Assembly (NCBI GenBank): GCA_030613705.1
Contig: JAUWLJ010000009.1
Coordinates: 1-16,202, forward strand
Reading direction: 5' to 3'
Length of the DNA stretch: 16,202 nucleotides
Source of the DNA: Chloroflexota bacterium
GTDB taxonomy: Bacteria; Chloroflexota; Anaerolineae; Anaerolineales; UBA4823
Below the pieces are notes generated by a model that searched no databases, was not told the origin of the DNA, and saw only the letters and a list, made by a program, of their open reading frames with translations. Position 1 is the first letter of the stretch. The number at the start of each line of letters is the position of its first letter. Both the position numbers and the translations under genes were made by a program. Below are positions 15,416 through 16,202 of this stretch, in pieces.

Positions 15416-15860
15416 TCCTTAAAGGTTGCATGAATGAGGATATCGATAGGATTCTCTCATGGAGAAAAACCGTGCTATATCTAGGAAACCGTCAAGGATC
15501 TGGAATTTACACTAACCCGAAAAACTCTCACATACAGGAGCCCCCGAAGAGATTCGAAGTGACAGTAGGTTGTGTCCACCCCGTACATATGGTATATAAG
15601 AGATCTAAAAAACAATGAATGTATAAACTAGAATCCAATAACATTAGGATTCGAAGTAACCCGTTAAACCCCTACATATGTGTAGAACCCAACCTTATCC
15701 CCCTCCGCAGGCCTGTCCTGAATGTAATGAAGGGCTGACCACCCAGCCTGCGGTTTGCACACCACACCTATCTCGTGGAGAGAGAGCGTTCTGAAAAAAT
15801 CATCAAATTGAGGTTACCCCAAAATGTTATACTTATCGTGTATGCAGGTAAAGGCTACCA
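15416..15860. other. Hairpin-rich spacer with an unconvincing small ORF
   Basis: No recognisable gene lies in these 445 bases. A 62-codon frame at 15430-15618 has a poor ribosome site (AAAGG four bases away) and no familiar features. After it come three stem-loops: GAATCC/GGATTC (15631-15652), CTACA-TATG-TGTAG (15672-15685) and the GC-rich pair CCGCAGGC (15705-15712) with GCCTGCGG (15746-15753). None ends in a U-tract, so a terminator for the FAH gene is not obvious. An untested structured RNA is possible. Confidence 0.35.
15825..15833 (+). promoter_or_regulatory. Extended -10 element before the exporter ATPase gene
   Basis: TG-T-TATACT (15825-15833) is a near-consensus extended -10. The nearest -35-like TTGAGG (15808-15813) is only 14 bases away, so the -10 would carry most of the recognition. 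A start near 15840 would leave about 20 bases of leader. Confidence 0.4.
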
Positions 15861-16202
15861 GTGATTACTTCAACCCTTCAAGCCCATAATATTAGTCATT
15901 CCTATGACACGTTTCAAGTGCTGGCACCTACCGATCTAGATTTGCGAACAGGTGAAATAACAATACTAGTAGGGCCAAATGGCGCTGGCAAATCCACCTT
16001 GTTACTTTGCTTAAGCGGCGTACTTAGACCAACCACCGGTGATGTTATTGTCGCAGGCTATAACGTCTATTCCCAGGAACAGGATGCAAAGCGGTGTTTG
16101 GCCTTTGTGGCTGATGTACCACGCTTTTATACCGAATTAACCGCCTGGGAGCATCTGCGTTTCATGGCGTTGGCTCACAACGCTATGGAATATTTTGATG
16201 TG
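15861..16202 (+). CDS. ABC exporter ATPase, N-terminal part (cut by window edge)
   Basis: The first 114 codons of a CcmA/YxlF/EcsA-type ATPase, with no stop before the window ends. Translation starts at a GTG at 15861: an in-frame TAA lies at 15849-15851, no ATG comes first, and AAGG is six bases upstream. Visible parts are the A-loop Tyr15, Walker A GPNGAGKST (38-46) and the stretch FVADVPRFYTELTAWEHLRF (82-101). The usual Q-loop Gln is replaced there, probably by Asp85, as is seen in some EcsA/YxlF-like exporters. The missing part should hold the signature and Walker B. It is separate from the importer upstream and probably has its own promoter. A membrane partner is expected beyond the edge. 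Confidence 0.85.
   Translation, partial: MITSTLQAHNISHSYDTFQVLAPTDLDLRTGEITILVGPNGAGKSTLLLCLSGVLRPTTGDVIVAGYNVYSQEQDAKRCLAFVADVPRFYTELTAWEHLRFMALAHNAMEYFDV

Noticed and set aside
15430..15618. 62-codon ORF after the FAH-family gene
   Set aside because: Poor ribosome site, no recognisable domain or membrane segment, and composition unlike neighbouring genes; left as part of the spacer.
15640..15670. GGATTCGAA resembling a reversed tRNA T-loop
   Set aside because: No acceptor, D or anticodon stems can be built around it on either strand; the match is part of a simple hairpin.
1..16202. CRISPR array, insertion sequence, integrase or phage genes
   Set aside because: No regularly spaced repeats, transposase or integrase motifs, or terminal inverted repeats were seen on either strand.

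Overview
The window reads as an accessory catabolic region of a bacterium of moderate to low GC. The best guess is a member of the Chloroflexota (Anaerolineae or SAR202-like). This rests mainly on the style of the solute-binding lipoprotein: a short signal peptide, an LAAC lipobox and a long Glu/Pro linker before a family-5 binding domain. That is an inference, because no rRNA or marker gene is present. Several genes use TTG or GTG starts, each with a good Shine-Dalgarno (SD) sequence.

Layout. Bases 1-374 hold no convincing gene. From 3165 leftward runs a minus-strand operon: a four-carbon acid-sugar kinase (DUF1537, DtnK/OtnK type), a PdxA2-type 4-phosphate dehydrogenase and a DinB-like metal-site protein. 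A 385-base divergent control region (3166-3550) holds two back-to-back sigma70-like promoters and seven copies of a GCAAT box. Rightward from 3551 come a DeoR-family repressor, an iron-type alcohol dehydrogenase, a complete five-gene ABC importer of the oligopeptide/dipeptide type (binding lipoprotein, two permeases, two ATPases) and a DapA-like Schiff-base lyase. A rho-independent terminator at about 12722-12778 closes this run. A second plus-strand unit follows: an EamA/DMT ten-helix transporter, a YdfG-like short-chain dehydrogenase and a fumarylacetoacetate-hydrolase-family enzyme. A hairpin-rich spacer (15416-15860) then leads to the start of an unrelated ABC exporter ATPase cut by the window edge.

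How the genes may work together. The kinase and PdxA2 pair is the known route from D-threonate or D-erythronate, through the 4-phosphate and oxidation plus decarboxylation, to dihydroxyacetone phosphate. The DeoR protein is the natural local repressor, probably sensing a phosphorylated intermediate. The importer, the lyase, the two further dehydrogenases and the FAH-family hydrolase look like an upstream or parallel arm for a larger sugar acid or hydroxy-acid. They would cleave or reshape it into C2-C4 pieces that enter the kinase/PdxA2 arm. No sugar-acid dehydratase lies in the window, so the substrate cannot be named. The combination of a four-carbon acid-sugar module with a peptide-type importer and a lyase/SDR/FAH arm is the most promising candidate for an undescribed pathway here.
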